Positions 9,328 through 16,665 of a DNA stretch of 54,189 nucleotides are shown here, piece after piece. This DNA is from Dehalococcoidia bacterium (GTDB taxonomy: Bacteria; Chloroflexota; Dehalococcoidia; Tepidiformales; Tepidiformaceae), in NCBI GenBank assembly GCA_022826585.1, contig JAJDUR010000079.1, forward strand, positions 1 through 54,189. The letters run 5' to 3'. A program made the position numbers and the translations under genes. The notes under the pieces are model-generated. The model saw only the letters and a list, made by a program, of their open reading frames with translations. It was not told the DNA's origin and searched no databases. The stretch's first letter is position 1. Every line of letters starts with the position of its first letter.

Positions 9328-10602
9328 CTACTCTACGGCCGCCCCCTCTACCGTCACCGTCGACGGGTCCACCCCCAGCCGCACCAGCAGCGCGTCCAGG
9401 TCCGCCACGCTCTCAATCTCCCGCACCAGGGCGAAGAACGGCGCCAGCTCGCCCGTCTCCTCCCACACGCGTTCAATCTTCGGGCCGATGGGGTCCGACG
9501 ACTGCGGCAGGGTCGCGTAGGACCCGTAGAAAGCGAAGTACGCCTGGTTGATCTTGCGGATGAAGATGCCGTGCGCTGCCAGGTGCAGCCGCCGTTCCTC
9601 CATCAGCGCCTCCGCCTCCGCCACCCGTCCCTCCGCCAGCAGGTCGTCGACTGCCAGGCGCAGCCCCCGCATCTCCTCGCTAAAGGAAATCGAGGACCGC
9701 TCCCGCGGCGGCGCACGTCCATCTGCCCCCTCGGGCAAGTCGATCGGGTGCAGCTCGCGAGCAATGCGTGCGATCTCCCGCTCCGCCACGTTGGCCACCG
9801 TCTCGTTCAGTGTGGGCCCGTCGGGCGTGTTGTAGGCGAGCCCCAGCGGGTAGAAGGCGAGGTAGAAGTGGACCCACTCATGCGACGCCGTCCGCAGGAT
9901 CGAGTAGTACGACCGGTCCTCGCGAATGATCGCCGGGTACACCGCCAGCCCCCCGATAGGCAGCACAACGGACACCGTGTCCTCGTCGTCCGTTTGCGCC
10001 TCGATCCGCTCGATCGCGTCCAGCGTCAGGTCCGGCTGCAGGAGCGTGTACCCCGCTGACCGGATCTCGTCCCGGGGAGAACGCACGAGCACCTGCGGCG
10101 GGTTCGTCAGTTCGATGTCCACGGCCGGCCAGAGCATCTTCACGTCGCTGAAGAGCGGCAGCGGCCGCCGCAGTCCCGCCTCCTCCACCGCGTTGGTCAC
10201 GTACCGCTCGATGATGCGCTCGACGTCGTTCTCGTAGAGCGCGCGTTCGTTCGTGAGCGCCTCCACCAGCGCCCGGTCTGGTGCCTCCGCCTGCAGCTCG
10301 GCCCGGATGGCGGATGTCAGGCGGAAGTACTCCCGCAGCCGCTCCGCCTCCTCCCGCTCGTTGAGTGCTTCGCCCACGCCCAGCAGGCTGAAGATGGACC
10401 CGGCCAGGTGGTCGGCCTGCCATCGCGCGATCGAGTATTCGTGCTCCGCGAGATCGCCCCGGTCCAGCGACAGGCTGAGCCCAATGGTCAGCGCGAGCGT
10501 GAAGACCGCCGCCGCCGTCGTCGAGAGCAGCAGCAGCGGAGGGCGCCACGGCCGTAGTGTGGCGGGCCCGGTGCGCAACCCCGGAAGGCGGTCGTGCTGC
10601 AT
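9328..10602 (-). CDS. Membrane-anchored putative zinc peptidase (HExxH, gluzincin-like)
   Basis: 424 aa. A short basic N-terminus is followed by one membrane helix (about residues 22-43), so most of the protein should be outside the membrane. The segment TASHEWVHFYL gives His241-Glu242-x2-His245, and a second glutamate occurs at Glu267 in LNETVANVAERE. HExxH-x21-E is the spacing pattern of gluzincin metallopeptidases. No family name was recognised with certainty, and no propeptide or substrate clue was found. A TAGACT box sits exactly 6 nt before the ATG, with no Shine-Dalgarno. The histidine and glutamate pattern is what I see; peptidase activity is inference. Confidence 0.6.
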   Translation of the reverse strand: MQHDRLPGLRTGPATLRPWRPPLLLLSTTAAAVFTLALTIGLSLSLDRGDLAEHEYSIARWQADHLAGSIFSLLGVGEALNEREEAERLREYFRLTSAIRAELQAEAPDRALVEALTNERALYENDVERIIERYVTNAVEEAGLRRPLPLFSDVKMLWPAVDIELTNPPQVLVRSPRDEIRSAGYTLLQPDLTLDAIERIEAQTDDEDTVSVVLPIGGLAVYPAIIREDRSYYSILRTASHEWVHFYLAFYPLGLAYNTPDGPTLNETVANVAEREIARIARELHPIDLPEGADGRAPPRERSSISFSEEMRGLRLAVDDLLAEGRVAEAEALMEERRLHLAAHGIFIRKINQAYFAFYGSYATLPQSSDPIGPKIERVWEETGELAPFFALVREIESVADLDALLVRLGVDPSTVTVEGAAVE

Positions 10603-10608
10603 CCCTTC

Positions 10609-10614
10609 AGTCTA
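10609..10614 (-). promoter_or_regulatory. -10 box TAGACT, 6 nt before start (leaderless candidate)
   Basis: Read on the minus strand, TAGACT ends 6 nt before the ATG of the HExxH protein. Transcription would begin at or next to the start codon. No GGAGG lies between. Confidence 0.55.
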
Positions 10615-10673
10615 GGGGCTCGCTACCGCCCCTATCCCGGCTCTTTCCCTGCCGCCCGGCCCCTTTCCGGCGA

Positions 10674-10679
10674 TACAAT
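10674..10679 (+). promoter_or_regulatory. -10 box TACAAT upstream of RDD gene
   Basis: A near-consensus -10 box that overlaps the first in-frame ATG (10678). Initiation about 7 nt downstream would leave ATG 10690 as the first usable start codon, which argues for the shorter protein. Confidence 0.5.
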
Positions 10680-10689
10680 GAAGGGGCTC

Positions 10690-11271
10690 ATGGCGGCAGG
10701 CTCAGCGGCAGTTCCGGGAGCGGCGTTCGAACACCCCTCCGCGCGCCGGCTGCGCTACGCCTCCTTCGAGATGCGCGTGGCCGCGGTCGCCGTCGATGCC
10801 CTCGTCCTCTTCTTCGTCGCCGGCGTCCTCGTCATCGCCGGTTCGGTCAACCTCCTCCTCTCCTCCGACTTCGACCGTGTGAACGCCTCGGGCGGCTCGA
10901 TCACCCTCTTCTGGGCGCTCGTTGGGGCCGTTCCCGCAGCCTTCTTCCTCTATTTCTTTGTCGGCCTCGCGTTCTGGGGAAGGACCGCCGGCGCCACGGT
11001 GATGCGTATCAGCGTGGTCCGCTCCGATGGCGCTCCCCTTGGCCTGCTCGGCGCCCTCGCCCGCGTGACCGGCGTGCTCAGCTACGTGCTCGTGCTCGGG
11101 ATCGGCGCCGTCCTCGCCTATGTGCTCCGCGGCACGCCCGCCGCTGCCGCCTTCCTCGTCGGGCTCAGCCTGCTCATCTGCGTGGCCGGACTCCTCTGGG
11201 CCGTCTTCGACCCCTACCGCCGCGCCCTCCACGACCGCATCGCCGGGACCATTGTGGTGCAGGGCGTGTAG
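10690..11271 (+). CDS. RDD family membrane protein
   Basis: 193 aa integral membrane protein. The RDD domain begins at RRLRYASFEMRVAAVAVDALVLFFVAG; the third helix region is preceded by FWGRTAGATVMRISVVRSDG and the protein ends with FDPYRRALHDRIAGTIVV. Both are hallmark segments of the family, with arginines and aspartates at helix ends. RDD proteins have been linked to ion or solute movement and are often uncharacterised. An in-frame ATG at 10678 would add four residues, but it lies inside a -10 box. The next gene starts 9 nt after the stop, so the two are likely cotranscribed. Confidence 0.85.
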   Translation: MAAGSAAVPGAAFEHPSARRLRYASFEMRVAAVAVDALVLFFVAGVLVIAGSVNLLLSSDFDRVNASGGSITLFWALVGAVPAAFFLYFFVGLAFWGRTAGATVMRISVVRSDGAPLGLLGALARVTGVLSYVLVLGIGAVLAYVLRGTPAAAAFLVGLSLLICVAGLLWAVFDPYRRALHDRIAGTIVVQGV

Positions 11272-11280
11272 GGTGAACGG

Positions 11281-12327
11281 GTGCTGAGCCGTCGGTCCAA
11301 CTTCCCCCGCCGGGGCCCCGTAAGCGAGCGGATCTTCGGCCGCGCCTACTCCGAGGCCGAACACGGGGGCACCTGGCTCGCCGCCGGGCTCTTCGCCATC
11401 GCCCTCTTCCTCTTTGTCGTCTCGCTCAGCGTTTACAACATCACCCAGCCCAATCGCGCGCAGACGCTCCTCGCGGCCGGCATCGCCTCCCTCACCGACA
11501 TCGACCGGACCCTGGAGAAGAACGTTCCCGCCCTGCGCGAGGAGGCCCGCGCCTCCTCCGCGGATAACCTCGAGGTGCCCGGCTACCCCCTCCCCGTCAC
11601 CCTCACCCGAGTCGAGGCCCTGACCGCCGACACTCCGACCATCCGCGCCCTCCTCCTCGATCGCTCCGCGAAGCTCGTCTACGCCACCGGCCTCGAGGCT
11701 TTCGACGAGACCGGTGAGCAGTCCTCGGATCTCCTCTCCATCTCCAGCGTCATCCGCGAGCTTGTCGGCTTCCTCACCGGCGATGCCCACGCGCGCGCCC
11801 GCTGGGTGGTGCTCGCCAGCCTCGTCGTCGCCACGGTCACGGGCGCCGCCACGCTCGCGCTCAACCGCGGCTTCGCCCGCTTCACCTCCTTCGGGTTGGC
11901 CGTGCTCCTCGCCTCCGCTCCCGGCTACCTCGTCGCCCGTGGCGGCACCTACCTGATCGACCGCTTCGGTTCCGACGACGCCTTCGTGATCGACCTGCAG
12001 GTCATCGTCCAGGCCATGCTCGATGTGCCCGAACGGAACTTCCTCATCACGGGCTCGCTCGGGCTCATCATCGCCGTCGCCGGCCGCGCGTTCGGCCTGA
12101 TCGCGAACCGCTTCTTCTCCGACGAGTCGCTCGACCCCCTGGCCTACGACACCGGCCCCGCCCTCCCCTTCACCGCCGTCCCAGGCCCCGCCCACGAGCA
12201 GTCCGATCGCGAAGGCATCCGCCTCTCCGCCCTGCCCGGCGTTTCCGGGCTGCTCGACCGGCTTCGCGCCTCCCCCGCCCCCGCGGAACCTGAACCCCGG
12301 CCCGGCCCCCGGGACGGAACGCCCTAG
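11281..12327 (+). CDS. Unknown multi-pass membrane protein
   Basis: 348 aa, not recognised. GTG 11281 is preceded by AGGGTGA about 5 nt upstream. It has one membrane helix at about 33-55, an extracytoplasmic domain of about 100 residues with several acidic stretches, then helices near 165-188, 196-218 and 248-268. The cytoplasmic tail is rich in proline and glycine. No enzyme motif was seen. It follows the RDD gene closely and its stop codon shares CTAG with the convergent endonuclease III gene. Confidence 0.6.
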   Translation: MLSRRSNFPRRGPVSERIFGRAYSEAEHGGTWLAAGLFAIALFLFVVSLSVYNITQPNRAQTLLAAGIASLTDIDRTLEKNVPALREEARASSADNLEVPGYPLPVTLTRVEALTADTPTIRALLLDRSAKLVYATGLEAFDETGEQSSDLLSISSVIRELVGFLTGDAHARARWVVLASLVVATVTGAATLALNRGFARFTSFGLAVLLASAPGYLVARGGTYLIDRFGSDDAFVIDLQVIVQAMLDVPERNFLITGSLGLIIAVAGRAFGLIANRFFSDESLDPLAYDTGPALPFTAVPGPAHEQSDREGIRLSALPGVSGLLDRLRASPAPAEPEPRPGPRDGTP

Positions 12328-12992
12328 CCGGCCGCCCCTGCCCCCGGCACGCTGCTTGGACACGCCGCCTGCAGCGGACAGGCCTCGCAGCGCGGCGCGC
12401 GCGAGGCGCACGTCCGCCGCCCGTGCTTGATGAGCAGCATGTGGAAGCGGTAGTACTCCTCCGGCGGCACGAGCGCCTCGAGCCGCTCGTGCGCCTGCTC
12501 CGCCGTCGTCTTCGGGGGAACGAGCCCCAGCCGCTTCGCCACGCGCTCGACGTGCGTGTCTACGGGCAGCGCCGGACGCCCCAGCGCGAACAGCAGCACG
12601 CAGGCTGCCGTCTTCGGCCCCACCCCCGGCAGCCCTCGCAGCCAGGCGCGCGCCTCCTCCAGCGGTTCCTCCTCCAGGAACGCGAGGTTCCAGTCTGGAG
12701 CCCGCTCGCGCACGGACTCCAGGATGCGCTGGATGCGCGGCGCCTTCTGCTGCGCCAGGCCGCCCGTCTGGATCGTCGCGATCAACTCGTCCAGCGGCGC
12801 CTCCGCGATCGCGTCCCAGTCCGGATAGCGCCGCATCAGCTGCACGAATGCACGGCCGCTGTTCTTGTCCGATGTGTTCTGCGAGAGCACCGTCAGCACC
12901 AGCTCCGCCACCGCGTCGCCGTGGGGGCGCGACACCGGCTCGCCGTACAGCTCGGCGAGCGCCGCCATGATCGTCTCCGGGTCGGGGGTCAC
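12324..12992 (-). CDS. nth: Endonuclease III (DNA glycosylase/AP lyase)
   Basis: 222 aa base-excision repair enzyme removing oxidised pyrimidines. The helix-hairpin-helix LPGVGPKTAACVL carries the catalytic lysine, and PVDTHVERVAKRLGL carries the catalytic aspartate. The C-terminal 4Fe-4S loop is complete: Cys-x6-Cys-x2-Cys-x5-Cys (CASRAPRCEACPLQAAC). The open frame extends upstream to 13058, but homologous sequence begins at the GTG at 12992, which has CAGAAT exactly 6 nt before it. The divergent selD starts 56 bp away. The last codon overlaps the stop of the membrane protein gene on the other strand. Confidence 0.88.
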   Translation of the reverse strand: MTPDPETIMAALAELYGEPVSRPHGDAVAELVLTVLSQNTSDKNSGRAFVQLMRRYPDWDAIAEAPLDELIATIQTGGLAQQKAPRIQRILESVRERAPDWNLAFLEEEPLEEARAWLRGLPGVGPKTAACVLLFALGRPALPVDTHVERVAKRLGLVPPKTTAEQAHERLEALVPPEEYYRFHMLLIKHGRRTCASRAPRCEACPLQAACPSSVPGAGAAG

Positions 12993-12998
12993 GGCGAC

Positions 12999-13004
12999 AT
13001 TCTG
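12999..13004 (-). promoter_or_regulatory. -10 box CAGAAT, 6 nt before nth start
   Basis: Minus-strand CAGAAT with a 6-nt gap to GTG 12992 and no Shine-Dalgarno. It is half of a compact divergent promoter region shared with selD. Confidence 0.5.
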
Positions 13005-13036
13005 GCACGCCCCGATCCCGCTACGCCTCCGTCCCT

Positions 13037-13042
13037 TACGAT
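13037..13042 (+). promoter_or_regulatory. -10 box TACGAT, 6 nt before selD start
   Basis: TACGAT followed by six pyrimidine-rich bases and GTG 13049. There is no Shine-Dalgarno. The box supports the selD start proposed here, which lies upstream of the in-frame TGA. Confidence 0.55.
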
Positions 13043-13048
13043 CCCCCT

Positions 13049-14098
13049 GTGACCGCACACGAGATCCGGCTCACCGATCTGACCGGCTGCGGCGGCTGAG
13101 CGTCCAAGGCGGGCCCCGAGGCCCTGGCGCAGGTTCTGTCGCCGCTGACCGACGCGTTCGACCCCGAAGCCCATCCCGACCTCCTCGCCGGGCTCGGGAC
13201 GCCCGACGATGCCGCCGTCTACCGCATCAACGCGCGGACCGCCGTCATCGCCACGGTCGACTTCTTCGCGCCGCTCGTCGACGATCCCTGGCAGTACGGC
13301 GCCATCGCCGCCGCCAACGCCATGTCCGACGTCTACGCGATGGGCGGCGAGGTCGTGCTCGCCCTCAACGTCGCCGCCTTCCCCGAGGACCTGCCGCCCG
13401 ATGTCGCCGCCGGGATCATCCGCGGGGGCGCCGACAAGGTTGCCGAGGGTGGAGGCGTCGTCGCCGGCGGCCACACCGTCTGGGATGAGGAGCCCAAGTA
13501 CGGCCTCAGCGTTCTCGGCCTCGCGAACCCCTCCCGCCTGCTCCGCAAGGCCGCCCTCCGCCCCGGCGACCGCCTCTACCTGACCAAGCCACTCGGTACC
13601 GGCGTCATCCTCTCCTCGACGGGCAGCGGTCGCGGCGACTCCGCCTGGCTCGACGCTGCCATCGAGTCGATGCTGCGCCTCAACCGCCACGCCGCCCACC
13701 TCGCCACCGGCCACCGCCTGCGCGCCGCCACCGACGTCACCGGCTTCGGCCTCCTCGGCCACCTCTGGGAGATGGTCGAGCGCTCCGGCGTGGCCGCCAA
13801 CATCGACGCGGACGCCCTCCCCCTCCTTCCCGGCGCGCTTGAATCCGCCGCCATGGACGCCCATACCGGCGGCGAGGGCCGCAACCGCGACTGGGTCGGC
13901 GACAACCTCATCGTCGGCCGGCGCGTCCCGCCCGAGCTCGCTGCCATCGCCTTCGACCCGCAGACCTCCGGCGGCCTCCTCCTCGCCTGCCCGGCCCGCA
14001 AGGCGAAGGCCCTCGAAGCCGCCTTCGCCGCCGACGCCGAACCCCTCCACCCCATCGGCCGCGTGGGCAAGGGCGAGCCGGGCATCACGCTCCGCTAG
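13049..14098 (+). CDS. selD: Selenophosphate synthetase SelD, probable selenoprotein (UGA = Sec17)
   Basis: Makes selenophosphate from selenide and ATP for selenocysteine or 2-selenouridine. From GTG 13049 the frame reads VTAHEIRLTDLTGCGG, then TGA at 13097-13099, then ASKAGPEAL and on without interruption to 14098 (349 aa counting Sec). The TGA falls where SelD proteins carry the catalytic Cys/Sec, just before the A-x-K motif. Downstream are the AIR-synthase-like ATP-binding features: DDAAVYRI, ATVDFFAPLVDDPWQYG, AANAMSDVYAMGG and GGHTVWDEEPKYGLSV. Ordinary gene finding would start at ATG 13322 and lose 91 residues. A hairpin follows the TGA. Full SelD length and motif continuity on both sides argue against a pseudogene. 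Confidence 0.85.
13100..13130 (+). promoter_or_regulatory. Candidate bacterial SECIS hairpin after selD UGA
   Basis: Starting one base after the TGA, a stem can be drawn: GCG 13100-13102 with CGC 13128-13130, CCA 13104-13106 with TGG 13125-13127, and GGGCC 13111-13115 with GGCCC 13120-13124. It has a bulged U at 13103, a four-base bulge at 13107-13110 and a CCGA loop. Position and size fit a bacterial SECIS, but the apical loop lacks the E. coli GGUCU signature. Folding was done by eye. Confidence 0.45.
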
Positions 14099-14103
14099 CG
14101 CGG

Positions 14104-14904
14104 CTATTCTTGGGAGGCTTCTAGTCCTATGGCGTGGTGCTCCTTGGTACCCCTCTCTGCAGAGATGAACCCCGCGTCCCTCAGCGGGTAGAGGACCTGT
14201 TTGGGGAGGTTCTTCTCGTCAAACGTTACGCCGTAGGTAGCGGTGGCCAGCTTCTCGATGTCGTTCGACGAATGCGGGCCGCAGCTTCCCATGTTCGCTA
14301 GCGTCTTGAGGTAGGTGCGCTGCTCTGTGGAGAGCATGGCGAGTGCATCAAAGTCGTCGGTCCCGACGCCTAGGACGGCTTCCAACCGGTCATGATCGAC
14401 GCGGTACTGTGTGGAGAAGATGCCGGCCTTCTCCAGCCAGAGCCGCATCGTGCTCATGTGCTTCCCGCCGCGAGGTACATGGATGCCTCGCTCCTCGAGA
14501 GCCGGGCGGAGGGTCTTGAGAGTGATGGTTTCGTTCGCTGCCTGCATGTCGAGGATGCACTGCACGAAGGCCATGCCTCGGCACTCCGTGAGGATGTGAC
14601 GCGCGAGAGCCTTGTGGAGTTCCTGGGGGTCGTCGCGCAGAGCGTACAAGGCGTGACCGGTGTCGGTGAGGGTCGTGTCCTTCTCGGCGATGAGCCCGTA
14701 TGCGCGCATAGACAGCTTCGTGTTGTTCGCCAGCTTCAGCTTGTTGTAGTCGGTCGTTGAGTTGCTAACGAAGTAGCGGTCGCGTACAGCGACCTCGAAG
14801 GCTTGCCAGTCGTCAGCGTGCCGATGCGCCAACTCTAGAAGAAGACCGAGGTCAATCGTCTGTGGCGAGAACTCACTGCCGAACGGAAGGTCGCTACGCG
14901 GCAT
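14104..14904 (-). CDS. Accessory protein of unknown function, winged-helix-like
   Basis: 266 aa, not securely recognised. It looks mostly helical with charged turns ([24 protein letters not shown] at the N-terminus, [19 protein letters not shown] in the middle, [22 protein letters not shown] near the end), a pattern suggesting repeated winged-helix or DNA-binding units. I have a vague memory of similar N-termini on longer restriction-endonuclease-like proteins; if so, this copy ends before the nuclease domain. Base composition is clearly less GC-rich than the neighbours, and its codons are correspondingly different, which suggests transfer. It has a classical promoter and a hairpin over its ribosome site, and ends 5 bp from the selD stop. 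Confidence 0.6.
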   Translation of the reverse strand: MPRSDLPFGSEFSPQTIDLGLLLELAHRHADDWQAFEVAVRDRYFVSNSTTDYNKLKLANNTKLSMRAYGLIAEKDTTLTDTGHALYALRDDPQELHKALARHILTECRGMAFVQCILDMQAANETITLKTLRPALEERGIHVPRGGKHMSTMRLWLEKAGIFSTQYRVDHDRLEAVLGVGTDDFDALAMLSTEQRTYLKTLANMGSCGPHSSNDIEKLATATYGVTFDEKNLPKQVLYPLRDAGFISAERGTKEHHAIGLEASQE

Positions 14905-14907
14905 CGC

Positions 14908-14930
14908 ACCCTGCTTTGGCTACGCAGGGT
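14908..14930 (-). promoter_or_regulatory. Hairpin sequestering the ribosome site of the accessory gene
   Basis: ACCCTGC (14908-14914) and GCAGGGT (14924-14930) form a perfect 7-bp stem with a 9-nt loop just before ATG 14904. On the transcript the AGGG that would pair with 16S rRNA lies in the 3' arm, so the hairpin could limit translation or serve as a protein-binding operator. Confidence 0.45.
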
Positions 14931-14970
14931 TCCCTCCTCTGTCGACCGTGCGGACTGACCCAGTGCCCGC

Positions 14971-14999
14971 ATATTGGTGCATCAGTAGGAGGTTGTCAA
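14971..14999 (-). promoter_or_regulatory. Promoter TTGACA-N17-CAATAT for the accessory gene
   Basis: On the minus strand TTGACA (14999-14994) is followed after exactly 17 nt by CAATAT (14976-14971). This is one of few places here with a consensus -35, unlike the resident -10-only promoters. The leader would be about 60 nt. Confidence 0.55.
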
Positions 15000-15015
15000 A
15001 CAGATGTTCGCATTA

Positions 15016-15024
15016 TGGTATGCT
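15016..15024 (+). promoter_or_regulatory. Extended -10 promoter upstream of gatB
   Basis: TGGTATGCT fits the extended -10 pattern TG-N-TATNNT. TTGTCA lies further upstream at 14993-14998 but 20 nt away, so the extended element would have to carry recognition. It would give gatB a leader of about 70 nt in addition to the start-proximal box at 15090. Confidence 0.35.
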
Positions 15025-15089
15025 TCTGTTCTCCCGGGTGGACCCGTTTCCGCATCCTCCCTGCGCTAGCGCCCTCGCGCTCCCCTTCC

Positions 15090-15095
15090 TACACT
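15090..15095 (+). promoter_or_regulatory. -10 box TACACT, 6 nt before gatB start
   Basis: TACACT, six bases, then ATG 15102; no Shine-Dalgarno. It fixes the gatB start although the reading frame stays open to 14862. Confidence 0.5.
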
Positions 15096-15101
15096 GCCCC
15101 C

Positions 15102-16574
15102 ATGACCGTCGCCGCCACCGAGTTCGAGACCGTGATCGGCCTCGAGGTGCACTGCCAGCCCATCACCCAGAGCAAGATGTTCTGCGGGTGCAGCGCCGAG
15201 TACTCCGGCGCCGAGCCCAACACGCACGTCTGCCCCGTCTGTCTCGGGCTCCCCGGCGTCCTGCCCGTCATCAACGAGGAGGCCATCCGCCTCATCGTCA
15301 AGACCGGGCTCGCCCTCAACTGCGAGATCTCCGGGTTCTCCAAGTTCGACCGCAAGAACTACCCCTACCCCGACCTCATGAAGGGCTACCAGGTCAGCCA
15401 GTACGACCTCCCCATCTGCCACGACGGCTGGCTCGACGTCGACGTCGAGGAGGAGCGCACGCGCGTCGGCATCACCCGCGTGCACATGGAGGAGGACACC
15501 GCCCGCCTCCTCCATCGCACCGACCCCATCACCGGCGAGGGCTACAGCCTCATCGACATCAACCGCTCGGGAACGCCCCTCATGGAGATCGTCAGCGAGC
15601 CCGACATCCGCTCTCCCGAAGAAGCGCGCGCCTACCTCGTGAGCCTGCGCGCCATCCTCCGCGCCATCAGCGCCAGCCGCGCCAACATGGAGGAGGGCAA
15701 CTTCCGCTGCGACGCCAACATCAGCCTCCGGCCGCGCGGCCAGGAGGCCTTCGGCTCCAAGGTCGAGGTCAAGAACATGAACAGCTTCCGCGCCGTCTAC
15801 GAAGCCCTTGTCTTCGAGATGGCCCGACAGGCGGAAGTGCTCCGCGAGGGCGGGGAAATCCCCCAGGAGACGCGCGGCTGGGACCAGGATCGCCAGGAGA
15901 CCGTCTCCCAGCGCTCCAAGGAAGAGGCGAACGACTACCGCTACTTCCCCGAGCCCGACCTGCCCCCCCTCGCCCTCAGCCGCGACTTCGTCGAGGGCGT
16001 CCGCTCGGAGCTTCCCGAGCTTCCCGCCGCCCGTCGCGAGCGCTACCTCGGCTTGGGCCTCTCCGACTTCGAGGCCTCCACCCTTGCCGAGGCCCGCGAC
16101 CGCTCCGACTTCGCCGACGCCGTCGCCGCCGCCCTCCCCTTCGACCCCGCCCGCTCCGCCAAGCTCGCCGCCAACTGGGTGCTCGGCGAGGTCGGGCGCT
16201 GGGCCAACGAGCGCGACGCCGAGGTGGAGCAGTTCCCCCTCGAACCCGCCGCCCTCGCCGAGCTCATCGAGCTCGCCGAAGGCGGAACCGTGACCGGCCG
16301 GGTCGCCAAGCAGGTCTTCGACGAGATGGTCGAGAGCGGAAAGGCCGCCGCCGCCATCGTCGAGGAGGGTGGCCTCGCCCAGGTTCGCGAGAGCGACGAG
16401 CTGGTCGCCATCGTGCGCCGGGTGATCGCCGAGAACGAGAAGGCGGTCGCCGATTACCGTGGCGGCAAGACCGCCGCCATCAAGCGTCTCCTCGGCGGCG
16501 TCATGCGCGAGACCAAGGGTCGCGCCAACCCCCAGATCGCGCAGGAGCTCCTCGCCCGCGAACTCGACGAGTAG
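15102..16574 (+). CDS. gatB: Aspartyl/glutamyl-tRNA(Asn/Gln) amidotransferase subunit B
   Basis: 490 aa, normal GatB length. It converts misacylated Glu-tRNA(Gln) or Asp-tRNA(Asn) to the amide with GatA and GatC, which are not in this window. Family motifs: [11 protein letters not shown] at the N-terminus, [11 protein letters not shown]-type segment ([16 protein letters not shown]), [51 protein letters not shown] and a C-terminal YqeY/GatB tail domain ending [22 protein letters not shown] 15102 is chosen because homologous sequence starts there and a -10 box is 6 nt before it. The gene stands alone, separated from the accessory gene by a 197-bp divergent region. Confidence 0.95.
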   Translation: MTVAATEFETVIGLEVHCQPITQSKMFCGCSAEYSGAEPNTHVCPVCLGLPGVLPVINEEAIRLIVKTGLALNCEISGFSKFDRKNYPYPDLMKGYQVSQYDLPICHDGWLDVDVEEERTRVGITRVHMEEDTARLLHRTDPITGEGYSLIDINRSGTPLMEIVSEPDIRSPEEARAYLVSLRAILRAISASRANMEEGNFRCDANISLRPRGQEAFGSKVEVKNMNSFRAVYEALVFEMARQAEVLREGGEIPQETRGWDQDRQETVSQRSKEEANDYRYFPEPDLPPLALSRDFVEGVRSELPELPAARRERYLGLGLSDFEASTLAEARDRSDFADAVAAALPFDPARSAKLAANWVLGEVGRWANERDAEVEQFPLEPAALAELIELAEGGTVTGRVAKQVFDEMVESGKAAAAIVEEGGLAQVRESDELVAIVRRVIAENEKAVADYRGGKTAAIKRLLGGVMRETKGRANPQIAQELLARELDE

Positions 16575-16648
16575 ACCCGCTGTCGTCTCCGGCGGGCAAT
16601 CCTTGCGCCTTTCCCTCGTTCTCTCTTCGAGCGAAGCCGTTCCGCTGG

Positions 16649-16654
16649 TAGACT
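16649..16654 (+). promoter_or_regulatory. -10 box TAGACT upstream of yvcK
   Basis: TAGACT lies 11 nt before ATG 16666, with no Shine-Dalgarno in between. The transcript leader would be only a few bases. Confidence 0.4.
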
Positions 16655-16665
16655 CTGCTAGCGAA

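Noticed and set aside
10702-13008. 768-codon open frame on the minus strand across the RDD and membrane-protein genes and nth
   Set aside because: Low-complexity sequence without motifs. It overlaps recognisable RDD and endonuclease III genes, so it is a GC-bias artefact.
13097-13099. selD as a pseudogene with a nonsense mutation
   Set aside because: The stop is TGA exactly at the catalytic Cys/Sec site, the motifs are intact on both sides, and a promoter and a hairpin fit. Selenocysteine is the simpler reading.
14862-15101. Upstream extension of gatB
   Set aside because: It would cross the accessory gene start, two promoters and a hairpin; conserved GatB sequence starts at 15102.
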